IMG/VR virus record: IMGVR_UViG_3300025687_000177
Span: 1 to 33,023 of that record
Direction: 5' to 3' (one strand)
From: a virus
DNA length: 33,023 nucleotides
The notes below the pieces were generated by a model. That model made no database searches, had not been told where the DNA came from, and saw only the letters and a program-made list of their open reading frames with translations. Shown here one piece after another: positions 1 through 5,210 of this stretch. Position numbers and translations under genes: made by a program. How positions within the stretch are numbered: position 1 is the stretch's first letter; each line of letters starts with the position of its first letter.

Positions 1-2
1 CG

Positions 3-242
3 TTATACACCTCTGCCTTCACTCCAAGTACGACAGCCCTGACCCGCGTCGGCTCCGGTTCGCTGACTTTCACGCGCGGCGGGGCCGTTGAGTATCTGGT
101 TGTTGGGGGTGGGGGTGGTGGTGGCGCGGGTCGGGTTGTTCATGGCTGGCTCGGGTCGGGGGTTTGGGTCGGGTCGGGGGTTTGGGTCGGGGTGGCTCAG
201 GCCGGGCGGCTCAGGCGGCTCAGGCTAGTGGGTTCTCAGTGA
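3..242 (+). CDS. Partial: C-terminus of a Gly-rich fibre-like protein
   Basis: An open frame enters from the left edge and ends at TGA 240-242 (79 residues visible). It reads AVEYLVVGGGGGGGAGRV at about residues 29-46. An E-Y-L-V-V stretch running into poly-Gly is typical of the Gly-rich C-terminal parts of phage tail fibres and appendage proteins. The last 30 residues (GSGVWVG twice, then an Arg/Leu-rich tail) come from an 18-bp DNA repeat and look less like a folded domain, so the true end could lie in another frame. It converges with and overlaps the end of the leftward gene at 220-540. Fibre identity is inferred from the motif only; the N-terminus is outside the window. Confidence 0.5.
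   Translation, partial: LYTSAFTPSTTALTRVGSGSLTFTRGGAVEYLVVGGGGGGGAGRVVHGWLGSGVWVGSGVWVGVAQAGRLRRLRLVGSQ
151..192. repeat. 18-bp direct repeat, 2.3 copies
   Basis: TCGGGTCGGGGGTTTGGG occurs at 151-168 and 169-186, followed by a partial third copy. It lies inside the Gly-rich partial reading frame and adds the duplicated GSGVWV segment. G-runs like these are prone to slippage and sequencing error. Confidence 0.85.
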
Positions 243-540
243 AGCGGCCGGTCAGTGAGTTCCGCCATCGGGTCCCGAAGCCTCGGGTGTCCTCGGCCGC
301 GGCGCGGGCGCCTGCGTGGTACTCCGACGCGGCGGCGCTGCGCCATGCGGCGGGTGCGAGGTCGGTGTAGTGGCCCACCCCAGCCGAGCGAGCGAGACGG
401 GCGCAACTGCGCTCGTCGAAGTCCACAGGCAGGAGCAGGCCGCGCTCGTCGCCGTTCCAGATGGGCGCAAAGTCCTCGTCCTCGAGGGGCTGGTAGGCCC
501 CGGCGAGCATGTCTTCGTAGCCGCGCTGGAAGGGGTTCAT
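220..540 (-). CDS. Hypothetical protein, 106 aa
   Basis: The start is ATG at 540, preceded by GAGG about six bases upstream. The N-terminus reads MNPFQRGYEDMLAGAY, then an acidic patch, then an Arg/Ala-rich C-terminus ending in NSLTGRFTENPLA. No family is recognised and there is no signal peptide or membrane segment. It is the last gene of the leftward accessory run and is separated from the gene before it by a 21-bp tandem repeat, which would form part of its 5' leader. Its end overlaps the convergent Gly-rich frame by 23 bp. Confidence 0.68.
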   Translation of the reverse strand: MNPFQRGYEDMLAGAYQPLEDEDFAPIWNGDERGLLLPVDFDERSCARLARSAGVGHYTDLAPAAWRSAAASEYHAGARAAAEDTRGFGTRWRNSLTGRFTENPLA

Positions 541-556
541 GGGTTGCCTCGTGGGG

Positions 557-724
557 TCGCTCTGCCTGAAGGGCGGGTTGCTCTGCCTGAAGGGCGGGTT
601 GCTCTGCCTGAAGGGCGGGTTGCTCTACCTGAAGGGCGGGTCGCTCTGCCTAAAGGGCGGGTTGCTCTGCCTGAAGGGCGGGTTGCTCTGCCTGAAGGGC
701 GGGTTGCTCTACCTGGAGGGAGTC
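557..724. repeat. 21-bp tandem repeat, 8 copies
   Basis: Eight head-to-tail units start at 557, 578, 599, 620, 641, 662, 683 and 704. The consensus is TTGCTCTGCCTGAAGGGCGGG without its last base; units 1 and 5 start TC, units 4 and 8 carry CTAC for CTGC, and unit 8 is degenerate at its end. The array lies between leftward genes 776-1009 and 220-540. There are no spacers of unique sequence, so it is not CRISPR. Each unit can form a short GCC/GGC stem. Confidence 0.97.
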
Positions 725-775
725 TAGGTCACGTTTCTGTTGTTGGCTAGAGGAAACCACCCCTGGGCAGGGTTG

Positions 776-1009
776 TCACCACCCACCTCCCTCGCCGTCG
801 CACTCGTGGCACTCCTCGGCGCCCTCGCAGTCGGGGCAGCCGTCGTCCCCGTACAGCCGGTCGATCTCGTCGCTGCTCATGCCGTGGCAGGTCTGGCAGA
901 CGCCCGAGCCGCCGCAGGCCCGCCAGGCCGCCTCGAAGTGGGCTTCCATGCTCGCGCAGGGCGCAAGGCAGTTGCCTCGGAGACAGTAGGTAGTGCAGCC
1001 GCGCATCAC
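776..1009 (-). CDS. Small Cys-rich protein with DnaJ-like CxxCxG motifs (copy B)
   Basis: This 77-residue protein has about 11 cysteines. The second half carries CxxC-type knuckles: CGGSGVCQTCHG and later CPDCEGAEECHECDGEG, resembling the zinc-binding CxxCxG repeats of DnaJ-type domains. Binding of one or two zinc ions is inferred. It is a close paralogue of 1214-1447: both begin MMRGCTTYCLRG and share the block MSSDEIDRLYGDDGCP. The ATG at 1009 overlaps the stop of the preceding mini-ORF as ATGA, so translation is probably coupled. Its role is unknown; such small zinc proteins in phages may act as adaptors. Confidence 0.8.
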   Translation of the reverse strand: MMRGCTTYCLRGNCLAPCASMEAHFEAAWRACGGSGVCQTCHGMSSDEIDRLYGDDGCPDCEGAEECHECDGEGGGW

Positions 1010-1068
1010 TCGCCACCGAGCTTGGCCGCCCGCTCGATCGCGCTGATCGCGTCTTGTGGGTCGGTCAT
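1006..1068 (-). CDS. Mini-ORF, 20 aa, coupled to both neighbours
   Basis: ATG at 1068 overlaps the stop of the 50-aa gene before it (ATGA), and its own stop overlaps the start of the next gene (ATGA). The peptide is MTDPQDAISAIERAAKLGGE. Its GGE ending matches the ending (AAIEGGE) of the gene that precedes the other Cys-rich paralogue. It may therefore be the remnant of a larger gene duplicated together with the Cys-rich gene. Its ribosome binding site is weak. Confidence 0.35.
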   Translation of the reverse strand: MTDPQDAISAIERAAKLGGE

Positions 1069-1217
1069 CGCGGGCTCACCGGGTAGTGGCGGCCTCGGAG
1101 GTCGCGGAGGTAAATCAGCCGCCCGGCGACCGGCCGACGAGAGCGCCGGAGCGCCGCCAGGAGGCGCGCGGCGAGAGAGGGGCGGCGAAGGTCCGCCCGA
1201 GTGCGGTAGCGGGTCAC
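1065..1217 (-). CDS. Hypothetical basic protein, 50 aa
   Basis: The GTG at 1217 overlaps the TGA of the preceding Cys-rich gene (GTGA), with GGAGG six bases upstream inside that gene. The peptide is strongly basic, with many Arg, and ends GRLIYLRDLRGRHYPVSPR. The stop overlaps the next ATG at 1068. Start and stop overlaps on both sides plus a good ribosome binding site support translation. No family is recognised; the basic composition would fit nucleic-acid binding but this is a guess. Confidence 0.5.
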   Translation of the reverse strand: MTRYRTRADLRRPSLAARLLAALRRSRRPVAGRLIYLRDLRGRHYPVSPR

Positions 1218-1447
1218 CACTCACCTCCCTCGCCGTCGCAGTCGGGGCACTCCTCGGCGCCCTCGCACAGCGGGCAGCCGTCGTCCCCGTACAGCCGGTC
1301 GATCTCGTCGCTGCTCATGCCGTGGCAGCGCGGGCACCTGCGCGAGCCACCGCACGTCTCGCAGGTGTCCTCAAGGAAGGCTTCCATGCTCCCGCAAGGC
1401 GAGAGGCAGGTGCCGCGGAGACAGTAGGTAGTGCAGCCGCGCATCAC
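1214..1447 (-). CDS. Small Cys-rich protein with DnaJ-like CxxCxG motifs (copy A)
   Basis: This 77-residue paralogue of 776-1009 begins MMRGCTTYCLRGTCLSPCGS. It has CETCGGSRRCPRCHG, then the shared block MSSDEIDRLYGDDGCP, then CEGAEECPDCDGEGGEW. The knuckles are more regular than in copy B (CxxCxG twice, then CxxC). Zinc binding is inferred from spacing. ATG at 1447 overlaps the stop of the upstream gene as ATGA. The two copies are the same length and mostly identical, so this is a recent tandem duplication. Confidence 0.82.
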   Translation of the reverse strand: MMRGCTTYCLRGTCLSPCGSMEAFLEDTCETCGGSRRCPRCHGMSSDEIDRLYGDDGCPLCEGAEECPDCDGEGGEW

Positions 1448-1893
1448 TCACCCCCCTCGATCGCCGCGACGAGCGCGGGGTTGATCGGGCTGATCGTGCA
1501 GATCGTGAACCACGCGGCGGCGCGGCCCCACATGCCCGAACCAGTCGGGTAGACGACCGCGACCACGCGGGCGCAGCGGCCCGTCTGCGCGGCCTGGGCG
1601 GCGGACTCGATCGCGGCCTCCAGCGACCACTCGCCGTCCGCGGTGTCGTCGTCGTCGACCGCGACGCCGTAGCGGTAGCGGCCGTTGGGCGGCTCGTAGC
1701 CGTCGGGGATCGGGGGGAGCTCGTCGGGGATTGGGGGAAGCTCGGTCTTCGTCGTCATCGCTCTGTCCTCCTGTTGCTGGGCCTCGGGCCCGGGGCACCC
1801 CGGGCGCAGCGCCCCCGAAGGGGCGCGGGCTCCTTGTTGGTTGGTCACCTCGTTGAGGGACATGGTGGTGGGCGAGGTCTGCTTGAAGTTCAT
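1444..1893 (-). CDS. Hypothetical protein, 149 aa, with two possible starts
   Basis: The outer start is ATG at 1893, preceded by AAGGAG and a plausible -10 TAGGTT. A second in-frame ATG at 1758 (residue 46) also has a strong AGGAGG eight bases upstream. Residues 20-45 are encoded by two GC-rich hairpins and look like translated spacer. The core (from residue 46) contains an imperfect Pro-rich repeat, PPIPDELPPIPDGYEPP, then an acidic DDDDT patch and a mixed alpha/beta-like C-terminus (ARVVAVVYPTGSGMWGRAAA). No family is recognised. Either a short upstream cistron has lost its stop, or the protein is made in two forms. The stop overlaps the next ATG. Confidence 0.7.
   Translation of the reverse strand: MNFKQTSPTTMSLNEVTNQQGARAPSGALRPGCPGPEAQQQEDRAMTTKTELPPIPDELPPIPDGYEPPNGRYRYGVAVDDDDTADGEWSLEAAIESAAQAAQTGRCARVVAVVYPTGSGMWGRAAAWFTICTISPINPALVAAIEGGE
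1788..1826. other. Two adjacent GC-rich hairpins, one with a UUCG loop
   Basis: 1788-1805 is GCCCGGGG-CA-CCCCGGGC (8-bp stem). 1809-1826 is a 7-bp stem which on the - strand has a TTCG loop. Both sit just upstream of the ribosome binding site of the inner ATG at 1758. The second element and its flank resemble the hairpin at 2452-2488, including CCTTGTTG. No U-tract follows, so attenuation, mRNA protection or translational control is as likely as termination. Confidence 0.75.
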
Positions 1894-1981
1894 GGTCGGC
1901 TCCTTGTGTCCTGAACCTAGGCGCCAGCAGCGGGGGCGACAAGGTTTTCTCTGTGTTGCGGTCGTTTTTTCCTGCAGCCCC

Positions 1982-2437
1982 TCAGGCGGGCCCAAAGCGG
2001 ACCTTGATCGAGCCCATCTCCCTCTCATCCCCGTCAAGCCACCACTCGCGCCCGCCGGACGCCTCCAAGGACTCCACGCGGAACGAGATGTCGTCGGCCA
2101 CCGGCTCGCCGTTCTCGAGGTACACCGCGTCGAGCACGGCCTCCACGGCCGCGTCGGTGGTCCCGTGGGAGTCGACGAGCTCGGCTTGGCCGCGCATGCC
2201 CTCGGTGAGGCCGAGGCAGGCCATGACCCGGCGGGCCTCGGACCCCCAAGGCATGTAGCTGGGCAGCGGGTCGTACCCGCGGCACAGCCGCACGACCAGC
2301 CAACCGACCGTTTCGACGAGCAGCGGCTCGCGCTTGTCGCGGTAGCACAGCCACAGCGCGGAGCCGGTCCGCTCCAGCCGCGCGCCGATGTCGGCCATGG
2401 CCTCGTGCAGGTCTTCGTATTCGGGGAAGTCGGTCAT
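1982..2437 (-). CDS. Hypothetical protein, 151 aa
   Basis: ATG at 2437 overlaps the stop of the preceding 47-aa ORF (ATGA) and has GGAGAG seven bases upstream. The protein is acidic and soluble, with a helical N-terminus (YEDLHEAMADIGARLERTG), a Trp/Arg-rich middle (SALWLCYRDKREPLLVETVG) and a C-terminus ending GSIKVRFGPA. It has no membrane segment, signal peptide or catalytic motif that I recognise. Confidence 0.78.
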   Translation of the reverse strand: MTDFPEYEDLHEAMADIGARLERTGSALWLCYRDKREPLLVETVGWLVVRLCRGYDPLPSYMPWGSEARRVMACLGLTEGMRGQAELVDSHGTTDAAVEAVLDAVYLENGEPVADDISFRVESLEASGGREWWLDGDEREMGSIKVRFGPA

Positions 2438-2577
2438 CGCGCGTTCTCTCCGGGCGCCGCGCCCCCCCGAGGGGTCGCGGCCTTGTTGTTGTCGCGGCCC
2501 GAGGCGATCTCCTCATCGAGGACTCCCATGCGGGCCTCGATGCAGGCGGTCAAGTCGGTGATCGTCGTGAAAGTCAT
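2434..2577 (-). CDS. Hypothetical small protein, 47 aa, coupled to the next gene
   Basis: ATG at 2577 follows AAGGAGG, which overlaps the stop of the gene before it. The first 30 residues look like a real helical peptide (MTFTTITDLTACIEARMGVL). The last 15 are encoded by a hairpin (2457-2480), and the stop overlaps the next ATG as ATGA. The arrangement parallels the first 45 codons of the gene at 1893: a short peptide reading into a similar hairpin. It could be a leader peptide that controls the downstream gene. Confidence 0.55.
   Translation of the reverse strand: MTFTTITDLTACIEARMGVLDEEIASGRDNNKAATPRGGAAPGENAR
2457..2480. other. GC-rich hairpin in the leader of the 151-aa gene
   Basis: CCGCG and CGCGG arms enclose a C-run/G-run inner stem. 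With its flank (2452-2488) it resembles 1802-1839, so this is an interspersed element found upstream of leftward genes. Confidence 0.65.
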
Positions 2578-2581
2578 GGTC

Positions 2582-2797
2582 CTAGTCCTCCTTGTTCTTG
2601 GCGTCGATGACGTCGATGGTCATCACGCACATGCGGCGGGCGTGCGCGCGGTGCTGCTCGTCGTCGACGTGCCGGTACCGATGCCAGCGCATCACGTCTC
2701 CCGCCGATCGCGGCCAGTAGCCCGCGTCAATCGCGGCGATCTCAGCCATGCGCTCACGACGCTCCTGTGCCCGGTCTTCTTCGTTGTTCCAGTCCAT
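2582..2797 (-). CDS. Hypothetical charged protein, 71 aa
   Basis: ATG at 2797 has AGGAG overlapping the stop of the upstream gene. The protein is rich in Glu, Arg and His (MDWNNEEDRAQERRERMAEI; then WHRYRHVDDEQHRAHARRM) and probably mostly helical. The C-terminus is VMTIDVIDAKNKED. It has no recognised family and lies in a tight leftward run with its neighbours. Confidence 0.73.
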   Translation of the reverse strand: MDWNNEEDRAQERRERMAEIAAIDAGYWPRSAGDVMRWHRYRHVDDEQHRAHARRMCVMTIDVIDAKNKED

Positions 2798-2805
2798 GTT
2801 CGCTC

Positions 2806-3063
2806 CTAGTCGTCCAGCAGTGCGTCTTCGGCCTCTTCGGCCTCAAAAACCTCGTCCTCCAGCACGTCGATGACGTAGGGGGCGTCGTTGCGCACGAGCC
2901 CTGCCTCGAGGCGGCGGTGGACCGTCCGGTAACCGTAGCGGCGCGACCCGCGGGGGCCGACGTGCTCGGCCACGGGGAGGATGGCGCAGCCCGGGTTGCG
3001 GGTGATGTAGTCCAGGGCTTCGGCCATGCGGGGGCCGATGCGGGTGGGGGTGTTGGGGGTCAT
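2806..3063 (-). CDS. Small winged-helix-like protein, 85 aa
   Basis: I chose ATG 3063 because AGGGAAG lies about five bases upstream. A GTG at 3087 overlapping the preceding stop would add eight residues. The middle (MAEALDYITRNPGCAILPVA, then YGYRTVHRRLEAGLVRND) has the pattern of a small winged helix: a helix, a stretch where a recognition helix is expected, and a Gly-Leu-Val turn. The tail is very acidic (DVLEDEVFEAEEAEDALLDD). A DNA-binding role is a weak inference from this pattern. Confidence 0.73.
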   Translation of the reverse strand: MTPNTPTRIGPRMAEALDYITRNPGCAILPVAEHVGPRGSRRYGYRTVHRRLEAGLVRNDAPYVIDVLEDEVFEAEEAEDALLDD

Positions 3064-3083
3064 GGCTTCCCTGTCGGTGGGGG

Positions 3084-3308
3084 TCACTTCGCCACCGCCT
3101 TCCCGTCACGCAGAGTGACGGCCATCACCTTGCGCAGCTTCCCGTAGCGCACGAAGAAGCGCTCGACGCTGTTCTGCTGCAGGTCGTTCCGGTTCGCGTA
3201 GCGCCCGGTCACGCTGCAGCGGAAATCCTTGTCCGCGTTCAGGTCCTCGATGACGGCGCGCTTGCTGCTGTAGTCGCGCCCGTAGGCGGGGGCCAGAGTC
3301 AAGGTCAT
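3084..3308 (-). CDS. Conserved phage hypothetical protein, 74 aa
   Basis: ATG at 3308 has AGGAG nine bases upstream and a strong hairpin (3324-3343) just before that. The sequence begins MTLTLAPAYGRDYSSKRAVI and goes on to EDLNADKDFRCS. I recall small phage proteins of the form LxPxYGRDYKSxKAVxxDxxAxKDF, and this fits; their function is not known to me. It is the first gene of the leftward run that begins next to the gene-free array at 3309-3882, so its promoter is probably there. Confidence 0.8.
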   Translation of the reverse strand: MTLTLAPAYGRDYSSKRAVIEDLNADKDFRCSVTGRYANRNDLQQNSVERFFVRYGKLRKVMAVTLRDGKAVAK

Positions 3309-3323
3309 GGTCTGTGCTCCTGG

Positions 3324-3377
3324 GGGCGCCCGGGAGGGCGCCCTCGTTCGTTGGGGTTCAGGCGAGGGGCAGGGCGG
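3324..3377. repeat. Hairpin plus 18-bp identity, copy 1 (pair with 5776-5829)
   Basis: GGGCGCCC-GGGA-GGGCGCCC at 3324-3343 is identical to 5776-5795. AGGCGAGGGGCAGGGCGG at 3360-3377 is identical to 5812-5829. On the - strand both copies encode an ALPLA-stop ending; in copy 2 that is the true end of the gene at 5810-6583, while here no full gene precedes it. It may be a remnant of gene exchange. Confidence 0.85.
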
Positions 3378-3425
3378 CCCTTGTTGTGCTTACGCTAAAT
3401 CCGCTGGTTTTCGGCGGCAATGGTT

Positions 3426-3457
3426 GTTTGTCAAGCGTTTGTCAAGCGTTTGTCAAG
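3426..3457. repeat. 11-bp tandem repeat x3 carrying TGTCAA (TTGACA on - strand)
   Basis: GTTTGTCAAGC is repeated at 3426, 3437 and 3448, the last copy ending slightly differently. Read on the - strand each unit holds TTGACA, the consensus -35 hexamer, so these may be stacked leftward -35 boxes or binding sites at one helical turn. The nearest -10-like box (TAGCGT, 3397-3392) is about 31 bp from the closest TTGACA, too far for an ordinary promoter. Confidence 0.85.
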
Positions 3458-3494
3458 ACCATAAACTCGGCTCGGTGGGGCTTAGTGGCGGGGT

Positions 3495-3699
3495 GTGCCG
3501 GCACTGTACCAGTTGGCCTGGTACATACTTTTGCTAGTCCTGATCGACCTTATAGACCCATGTACCAGTGTTCCACCTATTGAGAGGCATTTGAAAAATT
3601 CAAGTAAGGCGATTCTAGTGGTACACGTGAAAACGCGCCGGAAATGCCGATCAGCACTAGCAGAAGTCTGTACCAGCGGTCAGGCCGATGTGCCGGCAC
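3495..3699. promoter_or_regulatory. TGTACCAG site cluster bounded by two GTGCCGGCAC palindromes
   Basis: GTGCCGGCAC lies at 3495-3504 and again at 3690-3699. TGTACCAG and its complement form a perfect inverted repeat at 3505-3512/3518-3525 with a 5-bp spacer. Further copies are at 3561-3568, 3619-3625 (opposite strand, one mismatch) and 3669-3676. This looks like a set of operator half-sites for a dimeric DNA-binding protein. No candidate protein is identified in the window. Confidence 0.7.
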
Positions 3700-3742
3700 G
3701 ACACCCGGGGCGAACAAGGACGGCTCCTGTGGGTTGTGGGTC

Positions 3743-3779
3743 TGTCAAGAAAGTGTCAAGGGTGTCAAGCGCTTGTCAG
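3743..3779. repeat. Second TGTCAA cluster
   Basis: TGTCAA occurs at 3743, 3754 and 3763, with a fourth partial site (TTGTCAGG) at 3774. Spacings are 11, 9 and about 11. It mirrors the cluster at 3426-3457 on the other side of the TGTACCAG block. Confidence 0.8.
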
Positions 3780-3868
3780 GAGACCCCCGGAGGAGACCCC
3801 CGGAGGAGACCCCCGGAGGAGACCCCCGGAAGAGACCCCCGGAGGAGACCCCCGGAAAGGACCCCCGG
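3778..3868. repeat. 13-bp tandem repeat, 7 copies
   Basis: The unit is AGGAGACCCCCGG, with variants AAGAG and AAAGG in units 5 and 7. The array lies immediately downstream of the leftward gene 3883-4071 and abuts the second TGTCAA cluster. Since 13 is not a multiple of three, the array is not selected as protein sequence. Confidence 0.95.
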
Positions 3869-3882
3869 AAGAGCCGAGCCGC

Positions 3883-4071
3883 CTAGGGCTCCGCTTCCGC
3901 TGGCGCCGGTCCGGGCCGTTCTTGAGGTCGGTGTGGCTTGAACAGACCCACCGCACTGGCGAGCGCAAGCGCGAGCGCGATCACGAGCGCGACCTGGCCC
4001 GCTAGGCGCAGGTCTTCGTCGGGGTCTGGGGTGTGCAAGCCCACCTCCTCCAAAGCTTTGCGGAGGGGCAC
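3883..4071 (-). CDS. Small single-pass membrane protein, 62 aa
   Basis: The GTG at 4071 uses the last base of the upstream TAG stop (TAGTG), with GAGGG upstream. After a hydrophilic N-terminus (PLRKALEEVGLHTPDPDEDL) there is one clear transmembrane helix (VALVIALALALASAVGLF, about residues 28-45), followed by a short Pro-rich tail. The function is unknown; small membrane proteins in phage accessory regions can modify the host envelope, but nothing specific is visible here. Confidence 0.68.
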   Translation of the reverse strand: MPLRKALEEVGLHTPDPDEDLRLAGQVALVIALALALASAVGLFKPHRPQERPGPAPAEAEP

Positions 4072-4424
4072 TAGGTGCCCTCGATGGTGGTGGGCGCGAC
4101 GGTGCCACCCGCGCCGTCGGTCCGGGCCCACCGAAGGCCTAAACCGCCGTCAGGGCTCCACTCCCCGGCTTCGTACTCGTACTCGATCCACTCCGTGATG
4201 GCGGACAGGAGCGCATCCCACCGGGGCCCTTCCCAGTACATGGCAGCGGCGCCGCCGTCCGTCAGGCCGAGACGCGTCCCCATGGCATAGATGGCGGCGT
4301 GTGCGAGCTCTTCCGGGTCCGTGGTGGGCGACACCTGGACCCCGCAAGAGGGGCAGGCGCTGGGGGGCGCCGCGTCCGCGTACGCCTTGACCAACCTCCG
4401 GCAGGCTTCGATGTGCTTTTCCAT
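4071..4424 (-). CDS. Hypothetical protein, 117 aa, with one CxxC
   Basis: ATG at 4424 follows AAGGAAGA. The sequence begins MEKHIEACRRLVKAYADAAP, then CPSCGVQV, a helical middle (DPEELAHAAIYAMGTRLGL) and an acidic, aromatic end (AITEWIEYEYEAGEW). A single CxxC with one further Cys could bind a metal or form a disulfide. No family is recognised. A perfect 24-bp palindrome lies upstream, and the stop overlaps the start of the membrane protein gene downstream. Confidence 0.75.
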   Translation of the reverse strand: MEKHIEACRRLVKAYADAAPPSACPSCGVQVSPTTDPEELAHAAIYAMGTRLGLTDGGAAAMYWEGPRWDALLSAITEWIEYEYEAGEWSPDGGLGLRWARTDGAGGTVAPTTIEGT

Positions 4425-4480
4425 GGTCTTCTTCCTTCGTTGTGTCGCGCGCTCGCGCGCAGGGGCACCCCCACGCTGGG

Positions 4481-4504
4481 CGCCCCCTCCCGCGGGAGGG
4501 GGCG
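4481..4504. terminator. Perfect 24-bp GC palindrome
   Basis: CGCCCCCTCCCG followed by its exact reverse complement, between the stop of 4514-5005 and the ATG at 4424. It would form a very strong hairpin in leftward mRNA. No T-run follows, so it may act in termination, processing or protection of mRNA. Confidence 0.6.
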
Positions 4505-4513
4505 GGAGCAGCG

Positions 4514-5005
4514 CTAGCTGGTGCGGTAGATGTAGAAGCACTCCCCCGTGTCGGGGTCCCGCTCTTCGTATTCGGTGCCGTCGTAGGGGCTCAGGCAGTG
4601 CCCGCGCCCGTCGTGCCTCGCGTCGCGCTTCCACGCGTCCCGGTCGAAGTAGTGTTGCAGCGTCCCCGGCAGGTCGGGCAGCACGCAGTCGTCGAGGTAC
4701 GAGTCGAGCGCAGCGTCCCACGCGAGGTCCGCCTCGTCGTCGGTCAGGACGGCGAATTCGCCCCCGCAGGTGTCGTAGGACACACCCTCCCCGTAGAGCC
4801 CCTCGCCGTCTTCGTAGAGCTCCGCGGCGAGCGCTTCGACCACGGCGTCGAACCGGACGGAGGCGCCGGTCCCGTCGTGTTGGAACGAGTTCGTCCCGGA
4901 GTCGTAGACGTAGGGCTCGGGAGCGTTGTCGTAGGACAGCCAGAGGATGTGCCGCGCGAGCGCGCAGGCGCGGGGGTCGGGCTTCTCGGTCGCTTCGTTG
5001 GTCAT
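4514..5005 (-). CDS. Hypothetical acidic protein, 163 aa, ArdA-like C-terminus possible
   Basis: ATG at 5005 starts MTNEATEKPDPRACALARHI. The protein is very acidic throughout, with long Asp/Glu stretches (AELYEDGEGLYGEGVSYDT; LTDDEADLAWDAALDSYLDD). Near the C-terminus it reads LPGTLQHYFDRDAWKRDARH followed by CLSPYDGTEYEERD and FYIYRTS. The LPxxLQxYFDxxAxxRD pattern recalls the C-terminal part of ArdA-type DNA-mimic antirestriction proteins, and the acidity would fit a DNA mimic. The match is loose, so an antirestriction role is only a hypothesis; I also recall phage hypothetical proteins with this ending. Confidence 0.75.
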   Translation of the reverse strand: MTNEATEKPDPRACALARHILWLSYDNAPEPYVYDSGTNSFQHDGTGASVRFDAVVEALAAELYEDGEGLYGEGVSYDTCGGEFAVLTDDEADLAWDAALDSYLDDCVLPDLPGTLQHYFDRDAWKRDARHDGRGHCLSPYDGTEYEERDPDTGECFYIYRTS

Positions 5006-5018
5006 GGTCGGTCTCCGT

Positions 5019-5210
5019 TCAGCGGTAGGACAGCGCCGCGGCGAGAATCACTAGGGCGCACAGGGGATGGGGGAGGGAGAGGAGCGCGGCGAGGGGCTCA
5101 AGGTTCGCCGCGGTCTGCTCGATCGCGGCTCCCCACATGCGCGCACACTCTGGCGAGGCATTGAAAATGGACAGAACCGGATCCCCGGCTGGGTACAGAG
5201 CGGGGGTCAC
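5019..5210 (-). CDS. Small protein with C-terminal hydrophobic helix, 63 aa
   Basis: The GTG at 5210 overlaps the stop of the upstream gene (GTGA), so translation is likely coupled. The first 35 residues are soluble (SIFNASPECARMWGAAIEQT). The last 25 form a hydrophobic segment (LAALLSLPHPLCALVILAAA) ending in SYR, suggesting a tail-anchored topology. The function is unknown. Confidence 0.62.
   Translation of the reverse strand: MTPALYPAGDPVLSIFNASPECARMWGAAIEQTAANLEPLAALLSLPHPLCALVILAAALSYR

Larger units (their letters stand above)
3309..3882. other. Gene-free regulatory-like region
   Basis: This 574-bp stretch has no convincing gene on either strand. It is less GC-rich than its surroundings between about 3530 and 3660. 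It contains, in order, a hairpin, three TGTCAA motifs at 11-bp spacing, a GTGCCGGCAC palindrome, several TGTACCAG sites, a second GTGCCGGCAC, more TGTCAA motifs, and a 13-bp tandem repeat. Likely roles are operator/promoter control of the leftward genes or a replication origin. Confidence 0.7.

Noticed and set aside
557-724. CRISPR-like array
   Set aside because: The units are contiguous with no unique spacers, and no cas genes are near.
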